Under the pieces are notes generated by a model. The model saw only the letters and a list, made by a program, of their open reading frames with translations, had not been told where the DNA came from and did no database searches. 64,000 nt of DNA, taken from assembly GCF_949628215.1 (NCBI RefSeq), contig NC_134282.1:18518723-18582722 (forward strand), written 5' to 3'. The translations under genes and the position numbers were made by a program. Source of the DNA: Phalacrocorax aristotelis (Eukaryota > Chordata > Aves > Suliformes > Phalacrocoracidae). Shown one piece after another: positions 13,501 to 32,110 of this stretch (position 1 is its first letter; each line of letters starts with the position of its first letter).

Positions 13501-16500
13501 ACCAGATTAAATAGGATAACTGTCTACAGTGTCCTCATTCTAGTTAGCATAGTGCATTAAAAAAAAATATCCATGCTAGTCTGTAACAGAACAAATATAA
13601 ATAGGCAACTTGCAAATTATCATGGGGGCTGGTGGGGGGAAGCCATCAAAAAAACCTGAACAAACCCTGGATTTTTGACTGTTAGGTAATTACACTATCA
13701 ATGTTACTTTTTTATGAAGAAGGACGCTAAATACATTTAATAGTAGATGCTAACTCTAAAGGTAAAATGACAGAATGAAACCTGAAGAATGTGATGAAAG
13801 GGTGAGTGAGGGTCAAGTAAAAAGCTATTCTGTAGTTTGACGGAGTAACTGTCCCATCTTCTGGAGAAAAAAGGCATAATCAAATTTAATTACAGGACCA
13901 GCTGTGCATAAATACTTTCAGAAATAAGACTGGGCTAATATTCCAGAAGAACGAATCTTCAGTTACCAACTGAATTGCTATTGCTTGTAGCCAAACAATA
14001 AGCCTGCATTTTCATGGTACTAGACTACCTGTAGATATTACGCTAAGTGTAACAACAGCTGTTCAGGCGAGTGCCTTCACAACAGGCAGTTGATGAACAT
14101 ACTTACAAGCTCTATTAACAAATATTGTCTCTGAAGAAGTGACAAGCTATAAAAGTTTTTGCTGGCTGCTTTCAAACTCCTACTGGAATGTGCTTACTAG
14201 ACTGTCAGTGTGCAAGCTTTAACTGGTGCCATAAAAATTCTTAGGACAAGTGTAATAAAGTATAATGAATATCCCCATTTGCCTGCAAGCATCAAATATT
14301 TCTCCTTTGGTTTTAATCTCTTTAAAATAGCAAAATTAATGACAAAAGGGAGTAAAAGTTTCTGGCTTGAATTTCAGGACACTAGCCACAACATGTTTTT
14401 GCACTAGTGTCATAGAGGAAGAAAAGCATATCTCTGCATTAAAGTCAGAGTGTGGATTTGGGCTATAATTTAATTTCCACAGCAGTATGTCCCAATCAGT
14501 TGGAGAGCTTGTAATTAACCTCTTCTCAGGAACCACAAGTAAACAGGATTTGAGGAAACTTTGATTACTCAATGTGAACTGGTTTTCCAGCAAGAGCGCC
14601 TGTTGCTATGTTAAAGCAAGTATTTCAGAAGCCTGCTTCCCCAAGGTTGTGTTCTACCCTATCAATGGATCTTACCACACAAGGAATCTAATATTGCCAC
14701 ACCCTAGGTGTAATAGTGTACTATTTTCTTGTGATAAAAGCAAGTCCAGTTTGAAGTGCCGAGTTTGCAGGGTGTACTTAAATTAGTGGCATTGAACTCC
14801 CTCCCTCCTGGAAGAAGAAAAAAGTTTTCAAGTAGTCAAAGTATAAACTTAGCTTTTCAGAAGATGCTTCTATCTTTCTTTCTACTAAGTAAATTATATT
14901 AGCATATACAGCAGTAGACTGAGCAGAAGATAAAGCATCTCTTTAAAACATAATGCTCTCTAGAATACATGTTCACCCTTAGAAAAGAAAGTTGGAGCTG
15001 ATGGCTCGTCAGAGAGCATGGTTGCTTCTGGGCGTGAGTAGTTTCCTGTGTGGCTGGTGCAGCGTCTCAAGGCTTCCTCTCATAAATGAGGAATGTCTAT
15101 TCAGCCACTCTTCTGGTTTACTAAAAGCATAATAGATGGCTTTTCAACTATTTTAACGTGCTAAAAGTTCCAGCTATGAAATATTTGGAGAAACTTTCCT
15201 GTTTCTGAGGCTTTATAGTGCCTGGCTCCTATGGCAACTACCGAAGTCCTCTAGCATGTTTCTGGAGGAGCACAGTCAAGGTTCTGCCTAAAACCATCCT
15301 GTCAGAAGTAAAACTGACATCGTTTTTTTTTGCAAGGACAAGCAACTAAACTTGAGGTACTTCAACATGGAACTGCAGAGTATTTCTACTAAAGCTTCTT
15401 GTCCATGCTATGGCTGCTTGAGATAATAGTTTACCTTTGCAAGGAAGGATGTTAGACAAACCAAAAAGCATTTTCTACTAAACCCAACAAACAACAAAGC
15501 AGCTTATTTCAATCAAAGCTGGAGAAAGGCCTTCAAGTAAATTCTGCTATCCAGGAAAGACTATATACATGCACATGCAAAAGCACTTACAAGTTTGTTC
15601 CCTAGGCTTAACTTCCCAAGCACTCCTCACTTCTACCAACAGCTTAGTCTGGTCTTGTCAGAAGCTTACTCTTTTTCTAATTGCTAGCACAAAATGCTCT
15701 TAAATCATATTTTGACAGCTGAAATACCACATCTTCATAAATAAAAAGATCAATAGTGCTAGTGCAGAAGCAAAGGAACCAGATGCAGTACTAAAGGCTG
15801 GGGGAGGGGACAATGATTCAAAAGTTAGGAAAAGCATCTGCTTATAGTTTGATAGAAGCTATCTATCTAAATCCAACCTAAAAAAATCAGATCCTGCTAC
15901 AGCTGGCATAGAGATTATGAACATATTTCTAAACATTTTTTTTGTGCAATGATAATAGTATTAGATCAAGAGGGTACTCTGTTCACTTCTGTCCTTTTCT
16001 TTGTAAGAAAGAAAAAACCAAACCAACCCACAACAGTTTCCTGGTGTCTAAAGGTAAAGCTAGCAAGCATGCATTTGCCTTCCAAGCTTGGAAGAATCTA
16101 CTATAGGAAAATACAGTAGCTTTATTTCAGAATTGGCATAGTTCTCCCACCCTTACTTTGCACATGGGCCTTTAGGTTGAGCCTTTCTCCACTGAAATCC
16201 TGGGTTAGAAAGGCACATAGAGGATCTTGCTTCTCTTCCAAGCTTGGATCTATCTCATGTCATTAGCACTAAATTCATATTCAGATAACGCAGACATGAA
16301 ATGAGAATGCTTTTTGAAAGCCACAACATGAAAAGTTTGAAAATGAACTGCACAGAAAGACATTAACACCTAGAGTATGTCAGCGTTAGTAATAAGACAT
16401 TGTACGAGCAGCTGTGACCAAACACAAGGTGTGCCAGTACCTTATGGTATGAAAAGGAACGAGATACTTAGTTGCTTCTGCACCTGAGGACCAGGTACTT
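4581..16500. other. Non-coding DNA, probably PDE6D intron 1
   Basis: About 12 kb with no recognised exon, RNA gene or intact repeat. I looked for PDE6D exons 2-5 on the minus strand by their expected conserved residues and did not find them, so they probably lie outside the window. Contents include an oligo-T tract near 5190-5206, an AT-rich low-complexity patch at 6785-6850, and an unusual TATA-like/GATA-rich patch near 7200-7440 described in the findings. All open frames are short and lack protein-like composition. Confidence 0.5.
6785..6850. repeat. AT-rich low-complexity tract
   Basis: A run built almost entirely of TAATA/ATTAA units (tatattaatatattaa and similar) with no G or C for most of its length. 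It looks like a degenerate simple repeat. Confidence 0.8.
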
Positions 16501-17001
16501 CCTTCCCAGGCAGAGGTGCCTGAGCGCAGGCCGGAGGGGCAGGGATGGGATCCTCCTGGGGCCGAGGGCACCGGGCGCCCAGCTGCTCCACCTGCCCTCT
16601 GTGAGTAGCCTTCGCTGCCGAGGCGGGGGCTCCGGGGCCGCTCCCGCCGCTTCTTGCGCGGCCCCTCTCCTCCTGCCGCCCATCAGTAGCCGCCCGGCGG
16701 ACAGCTGCGGCGCCGGGGAGGCCACGGCCGCCGCCGCCTCCCCGGTGATGGCTTTGGCCACCTGCCACCGCGCCGGTGGGGACACCCCACCCCGTCCCAC
16801 CGAGCAGGGCCGGGGGCAAGGCCCCAGCGCTACGGGGGCTCCGTCCCCGCCCGTACCCTCCTACCCCCAGCCGGCTCGGGCCGCTCCCAGCCCCGCAGGG
16901 GCCCGGTCACTTCCACCGGGAGGGCCGCCGCCCCACCCCCCGCCGCCGCCGCCGCCACCGGAGCGGGGGGACGCCATTGAGATCAGCCCAGCCGCGGAGG
17001 C

Positions 17002-17015
17002 GTTGCCATGGCAAC
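17002..17015. promoter_or_regulatory. Perfect X-box palindrome (RFX site)
   Basis: The sequence GTTGCCATGGCAAC is a perfect 14-base inverted repeat and matches the consensus X-box bound by RFX transcription factors, which switch on ciliary genes. It lies about 110 bases inside PDE6D intron 1, within the CpG island. The motif is seen directly; binding is inferred. Confidence 0.7.
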
Positions 17016-17126
17016 CGCCCTTCCCGCCCCGGCGGCCTCGCACTCGCACTCCCCACAGCGGGGCAACGAACCCCCCCACCCCACCTCCGTGTCCCGCCCG
17101 CCTCACGGCCCCTGCCGGCAGGATAC

Positions 17127-17176
17127 AGCTTGAAGCCCCGGAGGATCTCCTTGGCCCGCTCGTCCGTGGCCGACAT
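17127..17176 (-). CDS. PDE6D: PDE6D first coding exon (prenyl-binding protein delta)
   Basis: PDE6D (PrBP/delta) is a soluble immunoglobulin-fold chaperone. It lifts farnesylated and geranylgeranylated proteins off membranes and releases them at cilia or other membranes under control of ARL3/ARL2. The exon encodes MSATDERAKEILRGFK plus two bases of the next codon, nearly identical to the human start (MSAKDERAREILRGFK). It ends in the donor AGCT|gtatcc, so the following leucine codon is split across the intron, as expected for the family. The ATG is the only start compatible with this match and sits in a CpG island. Frames that read through the donor are intron. The remaining exons, about 133 of roughly 150 residues, were not found and should lie beyond the left edge. 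Human synteny (PDE6D head-to-head with COPS7B) supports the call. Confidence 0.92.
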
Positions 17177-17720
17177 GGTCCTGCCGCGCCGCGCCGCGGG
17201 CGGACGGGGCTGGGCCGGGCCTGGCTGCGCGGGCCTGGGCGGGAAGGCAGCGGTGACAGCGGCGCCTCAGGACCCCCCGCCCCTCCCCCCCCCCGCTCCC
17301 GCTCCCTCGCACCCGCCACTGGCCGGCGCAACCAACCCCAGCAGCCTCCCGCCGCCCCGCTGCTCCGCCCAATCGTGTACCGTCACCGCCCAGCTGCCAC
17401 GCCTTCTGGCCAAAGAAGGACGGCACGGTTGGCCAATCAAACGGCGTGCCCGCCCGGCCGGCCCCTCCTCTCCCGTTCAAGGGCGGCTGCGCGGCGCCTG
17501 TTAAGGTCGTACGGCCTGGCCGAGTCTGACGTTGCCGGGGGATGGGAGTCGCTTCGAGACAAACCTCGGCGCTCTGCCGTTGTGAGGCGGTGGCGAGCGA
17601 GGGGAGGCCTCGGGGGCGCGAAGGCGCCTCGGGGTTGGGCGGCTTCTCCTCCTCCCCAGCCTGGGCGTCCACGGGCGGGGGGCGCTTGGGCTGGGCCGGC
17701 CTGGCAGCAGATTCGTCCCT

Positions 17721-20700
17721 GGGGGCTGCTTGGCGGCAGCTCGGCCAAGTTCCAGCTCTGAACTTGGGTGGTACCGGTGGCTTGGGCGCTTGCCCTGCTG
17801 GGGCTCAGAGCGGCTGCTGCCTGTGGAGAGGCTGGAGCTAATGGGACCAGCGTTATGGAGAAAGTTTAAAATAAATAGTGTGTTTTCCCTGGAACAAAAG
17901 CAGCCTTTGTACTGCAGAAATTTGGCCTTTGTGTAGCACAGTAGATAGGGGGGGAAAGCCGCTGCTTCACGAGCACATCCCAGAAGCCAGGTTATTCTTT
18001 AAAAAGTTAACTTCTCAATTAACAATCTGAGCGCAGCTAATACAAAGCATTAATAAGTCATGAGGGAAAAATAAAGGCAGCAGTTGTAATCCGGGCTCGG
18101 AACAGGACCAGCGAATGATCAGGGTGCTATCAATACATTCATGGTTCCACTTGCCTCCAAATCAGCTAGCGTACAAATGACGAGAATGTGAACATTAATA
18201 AAGGCCATGCTCGATGTGTAAGGACAAGGCTGCTGCTGATATAACCAATAAGAGAACTTAATAATAAAAATAGGTAGCATTTATTTCCCTGATATATGTG
18301 ATTCATGCTCAGTTCCACACCATCAGTTGGAAAGTGTATGAACAGATCATTCTGAATCTGGGCAGAGCGTCAGGGGCACGCTATGCTAATATGTATCTAC
18401 CTTCTATTAAGAGCCCTTCCTGGGTTTTAGATAGGCTGTGTAATTGTGCGCTATCTAAGGAAGAGGGGCTAAAGATCACTAAGGAGAAAAGACTGATGAG
18501 GAGAAAAGGTGAGCAAGAAAAAAACCAGACCTGAAGAAGGCAGAAACAAATGGTGGTGTGTGTGGGAAGAGGCTGCCAGGTAGAAGTATGACATGCTGGT
18601 TTACACAAGGAACTCAATCCTGCCTCTGTTCAGGCTCCTCAGAGATGAAAGAGCCAGAGACCAAATGGACCTGGCCGCAAGGGACTTGCAGTGTTGAAGA
18701 GCTTCTGTAACACAGGGGTAGGAGTGTTTCCAGAATTTAGACTCGGGGGCCTTTGTGTTTTCTGGCCAGAGTTCCCAAATTCACTTTGTTGTGCAGGGAA
18801 GCACAGGCCTGGCTTCTCTCATTTTTGAACTACTGAAAATCACAAAAGGGCTCATGGCCGAAGTGTGAAGTTCTCATGTCTGCTCCGGGCATGGGCAGCA
18901 GTGGAACGTGTGACACCATAACTTAGAGAATGATAGAAGCCCTGGGATCACTTCTCCTCTCAGTATCCCTTGGCTGCATTAACACAAGCAACACTTTTGT
19001 GCACATCGGCTTTCCAATCCACTTGCAAGAAAGTTGCTGCAAGTCTCACTATCCCTTGGTGCCACTTTGTACTGAAAACCTTGCCTTTGCTTGCACATCT
19101 CTGGCAGGTGGACAGTTTCTGAGCTGCCATTGCAGGTGAGGAGATGCCTGCAGCCTGCTTGCTGCTTCCCCAGAAGATTTTCTCTCAAGGTGTGGATAAA
19201 CGAGCTGGTGTTTCCCTAGATCAGCATATCTGGGAGATGGTTTTGTAATCTGGGGCTTCATCCCACCCCACACTTGATAGAAGGGGTTGTACGACTGCAT
19301 ATCTGCAGCCATCCAGACACACATCTCTCCTGGCCTGGCCAAGGTGCGAGGTGAGTGTCTGGCGAGAGAGCAGGTTAGTCTCTGGATCCTGGGAAGCTTG
19401 ACAGCTTCTTCAGCAGGAGGTGGGAGCTACCATCACCCTGTGCTCTGGAGACGTGTGCTGGAAGCTGTGGGGTCAGAAGCCTGGAAGGAGAGAGAGTAAA
19501 TAAATGAAGCATGAGGAAACCACACACAGATGAGGAATGAAACTGCATCCAGGACTGTGTTAGCATTTATGCAGCCTAGCTTACCCCTAGAGCTACTAGC
19601 TGTTAGGTCATGTGCAGATGCACCTGCTCCTGCTCTAACATGGCCATGGTGCCAACACTTGATTTTATTTTGCTTTATGTTTTTGGGAAGTAGAATTATT
19701 ACAGGCACTTTAGGAACCAGTTCCTAATCCTGGTAGCTAAACCCAGCCTAGTGTATAATTTCTGAATATAGTGTGTATTATGTGAGTTATTGGTAAGGTC
19801 CTATGTTATCTTAACATACCTCTTTTCACAAGAGCTTTTTTACATAAACCACCTTATTTGTAAAAGGTGAGGAAAAAGATAAGAAACACAGATGTACCTG
19901 CTTTCACTCTCGGCCCTTTCCTTGGTGAGGCTGGGTGGTAGTTTTGCCAATGACACATCAGAATTGGGACTTTGGGAGGGGAAGAACCAGCTCCAGAATC
20001 ATGTCTGGGGCACTGGGAGGTGCACACCTACAGGGGGTGAAGCTGGTGCTTCTGGTCTGGCAGGCAGGAGGCAGATGCAGGCAGGGTACAGGTGCCGGCA
20101 GGATGAGCAGCTGGAGGCACAGGGTGCTCAAGAGCCTGAAGAACCAGACACTGAACTTGGCATGCTGGAAACTGCAGGACAGGGGGGTGTCATTGTGCTG
20201 TTAATCACACCCTTCAGGGTCTCTGTCCCTTACAGGTGACTTTGCAGCCTTGTGCCTTGGCTTCTGAGAGAAACTATGTTCTCAAAGGCTCGTCTTTGAG
20301 GCTCCACAACCCCACTGCTTGGGGATATTACTCTGGGTTTACGGTTTCTTTTCTCAGGCAATGCAGGGAAATAAGGCGAATTATCTGCTGCCTGAAAGGG
20401 ACCTGGATTGCAGAATCACAAGGGGAAGAGATGGAGTGAGTCAAGAGATAATGCCAACATTAAAAGATAAAATGGATTAACATCTCTGCATGCAGAAAGC
20501 TGCGTGGGTGGAGCAAGAGGTTGCAATAACAGTTTAAAAGGGCACAAGGCAGCTGGGCATCCTTGTATTTTTCTATCAAAAAAAAAGAAATTCATCCCAA
20601 AAGCTGAGCTTAGCTGGTGCTATCCTCCAAAGTCATGTCAGCCAGCCAGGCTGGCCACCTGCATTCTGGAGGTGTCAGGACATCCTGACTAACAGACCCT

Positions 20701-21774
20701 CCTGGCTGACCTACATGGGGCTGTAACACAACTGATTTTCACCTGCAGCCTCCAGCAAGAGGTGGCAAAAATGATCAATGGGAAATAGCTCGCAATCATA
20801 TATTTCAATTTCTATTTCAGCCTGGGATTTCAGCTTTAATGACTCTTGAGACAAATGAGGCCATGCACTGCTTGCCCAGGGCAACTGTTCCGGTCTGTCT
20901 GCAGGGTGACACGAACTGTGGTGGAGGGCCTGTGATTAAAGAGTTAATTCTCCCTCCCCATGCAGATGAGATCTAAGTGTGGCTTAAGTAAATTACTGAA
21001 TGGCTTTTATAGCCCTGGCTGCATTCCCTTGCTGCACAGGGCCTCATTTTTTACATCCAATTTGCTGTGAAGGCCAGAGTGTCACAACAGCATCTCAACA
21101 ACTGCATTTCTGCACTTGTCTGACACCCCTTCTCTGGAAGATGGGACCCTAGGGATCCACTGTGGATGGCTCTGAGGCACAGGCTAAGCCCCATCAGTTT
21201 CCCTAATAGTTTCTGCTGTTCATTCCCTGAAAGATTCCCCCACCTGATGATGCTGGTCCATGGCTTGATCTTCAGGGACTAGCTGACTGAAAGCCAGAGG
21301 CACTTTGCTCTTAGTTTTTAACAGAAGCATGCTTTATTCAGTGTGGCACAGATGAGCGTGCAGACCTCAGGAAGGGTAAAAACCTCAAAAGCCCTCTTGT
21401 TCCCACCTTGCTCTTTTACTCCCTCAAAAGTCTTTTGGCTCCTGCTCTGCGTCCTGAAGAGGATCCCAACCCCTCCAGCTCCCCTCCCTGCTCCCCGACA
21501 TCACAGACTGAGCTCTGCCCTTGGTTTGTCATTTCTATAGGCCGCTTTTCTATGGAGTTTAAAATCAGTTCTAGCACCTCGTGATCTTTCACCCTGTGTC
21601 TTGGCATTTTTCCATTTGCAACCCAGGATGACTGGCCGGAAGCTGGTCTCCTCCATCCTCCTGCCCCATGCAACCATTCAATCCTTTGTTGCCATTAACA
21701 GCCTCAGGCAGTGCCCAGTTCTTGCCTTAAAATGGAAGATTTAATCTCCTCCAAAGGCTGTAGCATATGCAAGG
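17721..21774. other. Intergenic region between PDE6D and COPS7B
   Basis: About 4 kb between the two divergent promoters. No recognised exon or RNA gene. Open frames in both strands up to about 115 codons show no family features. The base composition drops back from the GC-rich island to ordinary genomic levels by 17950. Confidence 0.6.
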
Positions 21775-22430
21775 ATTCAAACATGAACATGAACATGAGC
21801 CAGCAGCGTGCCCAGGAGGCCAAGAAGGCCGACAGCATCCTGGCTTGTATCAGGAATAGTGTGGCCAGCAGGAGCAGGGAGGTGATAGTGCCCCTGTGCT
21901 TGGCACTGGTGAGGCCACACCTTGAGTACTGTGTTCAGTTTTGGGCCCCTCACTACAAGAACGACATTGAGGTGCTGGAGCATGTCCAGAGAAGGGCAAT
22001 GAAGCTGGTGAAGGGTCTGGAGAACAAGTCTGATAAGGAGTAGCTGAGGGAGCTGGGGTTGTTTAGCACTGGTGGAGGCGGGGGGAGACCTTATCGCTCT
22101 CTACAGCTACCTGAAAGGAGGTTATAGTGAGGTGGGTGTTGGTCTCTTCTCCCAAGTCACTAGTGACAGGATAAGAGGAAATGGCCTCAACCTGCGCCAG
22201 GGGAGGTTTAGATTGGCTGTTAGGAGAAATTTCTTGACTGCAAGAGTGGTCAAGCGTTGGAACAGGCTGCCCAGAGAGGTGGTGGAGTCACCACCCCTGG
22301 AGGTGTTCAAAAAATATGTAGATGTGGTACTTTGGGAAATGGTTTAGGAGGCCTGGTGGTGTTGGGTTGATGGTTGGACTCAGTGATCTTAGAGGTCTTT
22401 TCCAATCTTAATGATTCGATGACTCTATGA
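21775..22430 (+). mobile_element. CR1 LINE 3' fragment, plus strand
   Basis: A second CR1 copy, about 650 bases, in the opposite orientation to the first. The C-terminal reverse transcriptase region is visible as [20 protein letters not shown] and [14 protein letters not shown], then, after an in-frame TAG near 22041 and a frame change, [16 protein letters not shown] and [20 protein letters not shown]. The 3' end has the CR1 tail ggttggactcagtgatct followed by an imperfect 8-base repeat (atgattcg atgactct atga), different from the tail of the copy at 3 kb. It is a different CR1 subfamily, 5'-truncated and inactive, sitting a few hundred bases upstream of the COPS7B CpG island. Confidence 0.95.
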
Positions 22431-22639
22431 AAAAAGGAATGGGACCTGTCCGTGTGAAACAGACCCATGCTGCCATGCTGTCAGGACAAAGAACGCTCTA
22501 AAATGTGGCAAGACAGCAGTGGCCCTTTGCACCGGTCATTTTGGAGCGCAAAATCCCCGCGACGCTGCTACAGCACCTCGTGTTCCCGAATGAGAGAAGC
22601 AGAAACTTCACTTTTTTGTAATTAAACCGCTCCTCGGGA

Positions 22640-23350
22640 CTCGACGAGGCAGCACTTGCTCTGGGGGCTGCTGTGCCGCAGCTCGGCGGGAGCAGGGCCA
22701 GCACCGCCAGCCTGCCGACCCCCGCTCCGGGGAGCCCAGCCCGCCCCGCCCCCGCCGCGAACGGACGTGGAGCGGGCACAGCGGCCCGGTTACCGGGGAT
22801 GGCGGGGCGCGGGCCCTGGGGCGGAACGTTCCGTGCGCGGCCGCGCGTTCCGGGGGAAGGAGCCGCGCGCGGGACACCGGCGCCGCCATCATGGCGGCCT
22901 GAGGCACGGTGGGGACGGCGCCGGGAGCCGCAGGGCGGGAGGCCGGGTGGAGAGGTAACGCCGGGGGAGGGAGGTGGAGCCGCCCGCCTCTCCGCGCATC
23001 GAACGTTTTCCTTCCCCGCTCCCGCCGAGAGGCGTCGGCGCTGCTGGGCGGGCGGCTCCCCGAGCCCTGAGGAGCGATCAGGGACCGAGGTGGCGGTGAG
23101 GGGCGAGAGGGCCCCGCGGCGGACGCCGGGTTAAATCCCCCCATGCGGCAGGGGTCGGCCCGCCCGGTGGGGCACGACTACCGGCCCGGCGAGGCCCGAG
23201 GGCCCTCCCGGGGGTCTGTGGGGGCGGGAGGGCTGGGGCGCCTGGCTGCCTCCGTGCCCCGCATCCTGCCTTTCTCCCTTCCTCCCGCGGGGTCGGCGTG
23301 CCGCCGCCTGCCGTGGGACCCTTCAGGTCCCTTAGAGAGGCTGCAGCAAG
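22640..23350 (+). promoter_or_regulatory. COPS7B: CpG island promoter of COPS7B
   Basis: A dense CpG island with GC boxes, located about 2 kb upstream of the exon that carries the COPS7B start codon. It contains the palindrome GCCGCCATCATGGCGGC at 22882-22898, made of two inverted YY1-like cores, and a strong splice donor (GGAGAG|gtaacg) at 22954/22955. This architecture fits a TATA-less housekeeping promoter. The exact transcription start is not visible; it should lie a short way upstream of 22954. Confidence 0.85.
22870..22954 (+). other. COPS7B: COPS7B exon 1, untranslated (left end uncertain)
   Basis: The right end is set by the donor GAGAG|gtaacg at 22955. The left end is a guess from the island. 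The exon contains an ATG (22891) followed by GCG GCC TGA, a three-codon upstream open frame ending in stop. The main start codon is in the next exon, so exon 1 is leader only. Human COPS7B likewise has a non-coding first exon, as I recall it. Confidence 0.6.
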
Positions 23351-25070
23351 GCGTGACTGCGGGGAAAAGCCCGGTTTATCCCCGCGCATGGGTTATCGTA
23401 GCCATTGAGCAAGCTCCGTTAAAGCATCTTCCATTTGTCTTCCAGTCGCTTTTCGCTAGGGTGAGTCGGTTGTGGAAAGAGTGGCGAGGCAGTCCTGGTG
23501 ACACGGTTGTGCAGGCGGGTTGTAATAGCAGCGCAGTTGCCTGAACGTTAGCTTGGAAAGGGGCAAAGAATTGGTATTTCTTTCCTAGCAGGGCAAGGAA
23601 CAGCTAACCGTTCTTTTGTGACCTCATATACCAGTGGGTGTTTTGGTTACCTGTGAGGGAGGACAATGGCTTGGGAACCGTGAAATCTGGATTTCACTTT
23701 GTGCACTCTCCTGAGAAAATTGTTAGTTCTCTGTGTCTATTTTCTTATCTGTGAGTAGGGAGAGTAGTACTAATGTACCCTCGGGTGTATTAGGAAGCCA
23801 CATGGAGAGTAGTTGTATTCCAGAAGTTTCTCAGTCAAAACTGAGGTACTGTTCAGTCAGGAAGCACATGTGCCTTTGAAAAGAATCCCAGAGAGGCTTT
23901 ACACGGAGAAATCTGTGTGTGGAGAGTGCAAAAGACTGCCTGCTCAGGTTGGGACCATTTGTACCCGCAGGTGTAATGGAATGGAGTAAAGTGTATTTTT
24001 AGAAGCTGACTAATAAAGGAAGCCAACTGTGTTGCCTTCACAAGTCTTAATTTGGTTAGGCATGGCAAAACAGTGTGAACACCTGTGGGACTGTGCTACC
24101 CCCACGAGGGCACTTGCAGTCCCAGTGGTCACACAGAACGAGACAGGTTTTCTTGTGTCTGGTTTTCTTCACCAGGGTAAAGGTTACATGCTATACCTGA
24201 GAGTGATCTGATACAAACATAACACAAAAAACCCCTTATCGGCTAAGGTCTGGTGTCTGAATAATATGCTTCGGAAATTTTTTCTTTGTTGTTTGTAAAC
24301 AAATAACTTATTTTGTTGAACTTCTTAATAAATAGTGCTTTACATTTCAAAAGCAACATGTTGGTGCTGGGAGACAACATGAACACCAGAAATGTCAGGC
24401 AACAGCTGAAGACAAAGACCTCTTTTTACAGGGACTTAAACAGAGCCTTTATAGAAAGGGTATTTTTATCACTTCAGCTTTCCAGTTAACCAAAAATGCT
24501 TTAACTGTACAATGTAGACTGGTAAACTACTTACAGGCCACAGTTCTTTTTGCCTTTTAGGTTTAGAAAGCAACAGGAATTGTGTATGCATGCTTTATCT
24601 ATAGCCGATGTAAAAGGAAAAGGCATGATGGTGGGTCTACAAGGTGAATCACAGAGAGTTAAGTTAGTTGGTGTTCTGAAGCTGTGTAATGAGGAAGGAG
24701 GAAGTTTTAGCTGGCCTCTAATAGATGTAATAATAAGCATCTTTGCAGTTGGCATTATTGGGCATAGAAAGAAAAGCCTGAAAACAGCATGGAATCTAAA
24801 CTTTCCTACTAGCAGGAGCAGATCCTTTTAGGGAACAGACCAGACAATCTGCAGAAACTTTGCACTGATATTGTCTGAATCGTTTTTGCTCCCCAGATAA
24901 ATCAGCGTTTGAGCCCACAGGGCTCCTGGCCTGCCCTCTGGATGCTGAAGGAAAACCTGGCTCTGCTGACACCAAAAAGTTACAATGCTGAGTGTACCTT
25001 CTCATCCACTGCCAGACAGAATTCAGCAGAGGAGAAAGGATGTATTAATATCATGTTATTTTATTGACAG
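22955..25070 (+). other. COPS7B: COPS7B intron 1
   Basis: Runs from gtaacg to the acceptor ttattgacag at 25070. The first 400 bases are the rest of the CpG island; the remainder is ordinary. A possible MIR-like SINE fragment lies at about 23690-23800. No coding exon was recognised. Confidence 0.75.
23690..23800 (+). repeat. Possible MIR-like SINE fragment
   Basis: The stretch ttctctgtgtctattttctt followed by atctgtgagtagggagagta and gtactaatgtaccc resembles the 3' half of MIR elements (ctctgtgcctcagtttcctc, atctgtaaaatgggg, aataatagtacc). It is strongly diverged, and I cannot exclude chance similarity. Confidence 0.4.
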
Positions 25071-25084
25071 ATTGAAAACCTAGA

Positions 25085-31969
<6,885 letters not shown>

Positions 31970-32110
31970 AACATACCATCTAAATGTCATTCAGCTAGGA
32001 ATGGCAACAGGAGGAGCAAAAAGGGCCTGTGTCTCCTTTTTCAGTGGGTTCTGGGCCAGTCCCTTCCAGGCTGGCAAATAAAAGCCCTGTTTGAATACAG
32101 CTCCCAGTTA
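31970..32110 (+). other. COPS7B: COPS7B 3' UTR with first polyadenylation signal
   Basis: The first canonical AATAAA is at 32077-32082, about 110 bases after the stop. Later signals (ATTAAA near 33162, AATAAA near 34504) could give longer 3' ends. Which of them is used cannot be told from sequence alone. Confidence 0.55.

Larger units (their letters stand above)
16540..17720 (-). promoter_or_regulatory. PDE6D: CpG island promoter of PDE6D
   Basis: A sharp rise in GC and CpG content begins near 16540 and ends near 17720, enclosing the first PDE6D coding exon. Visible elements include a CCAAT box joined to a GC-rich element (ccgcccaatc, CCAAT at 17369-17373), a second CCAAT box at 17433-17437, a half CRE (TGACGT, 17527-17532) and a perfect X-box palindrome at 17002-17015. 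On the minus strand the CCAAT boxes lie 190-260 bases upstream of the start codon, which places the transcription start between about 17200 and 17350. The long open frames through the island are compositional artefacts. An island of this kind may also fire toward COPS7B, but I see no plus-strand exon. Confidence 0.85.

Noticed and set aside
16472-17761. 429-codon plus-strand open frame across the PDE6D CpG island
   Set aside because: Proline/arginine/alanine-only composition, five other long frames in the same place, and overlap with the recognised PDE6D exon on the other strand. It is a product of GC content.
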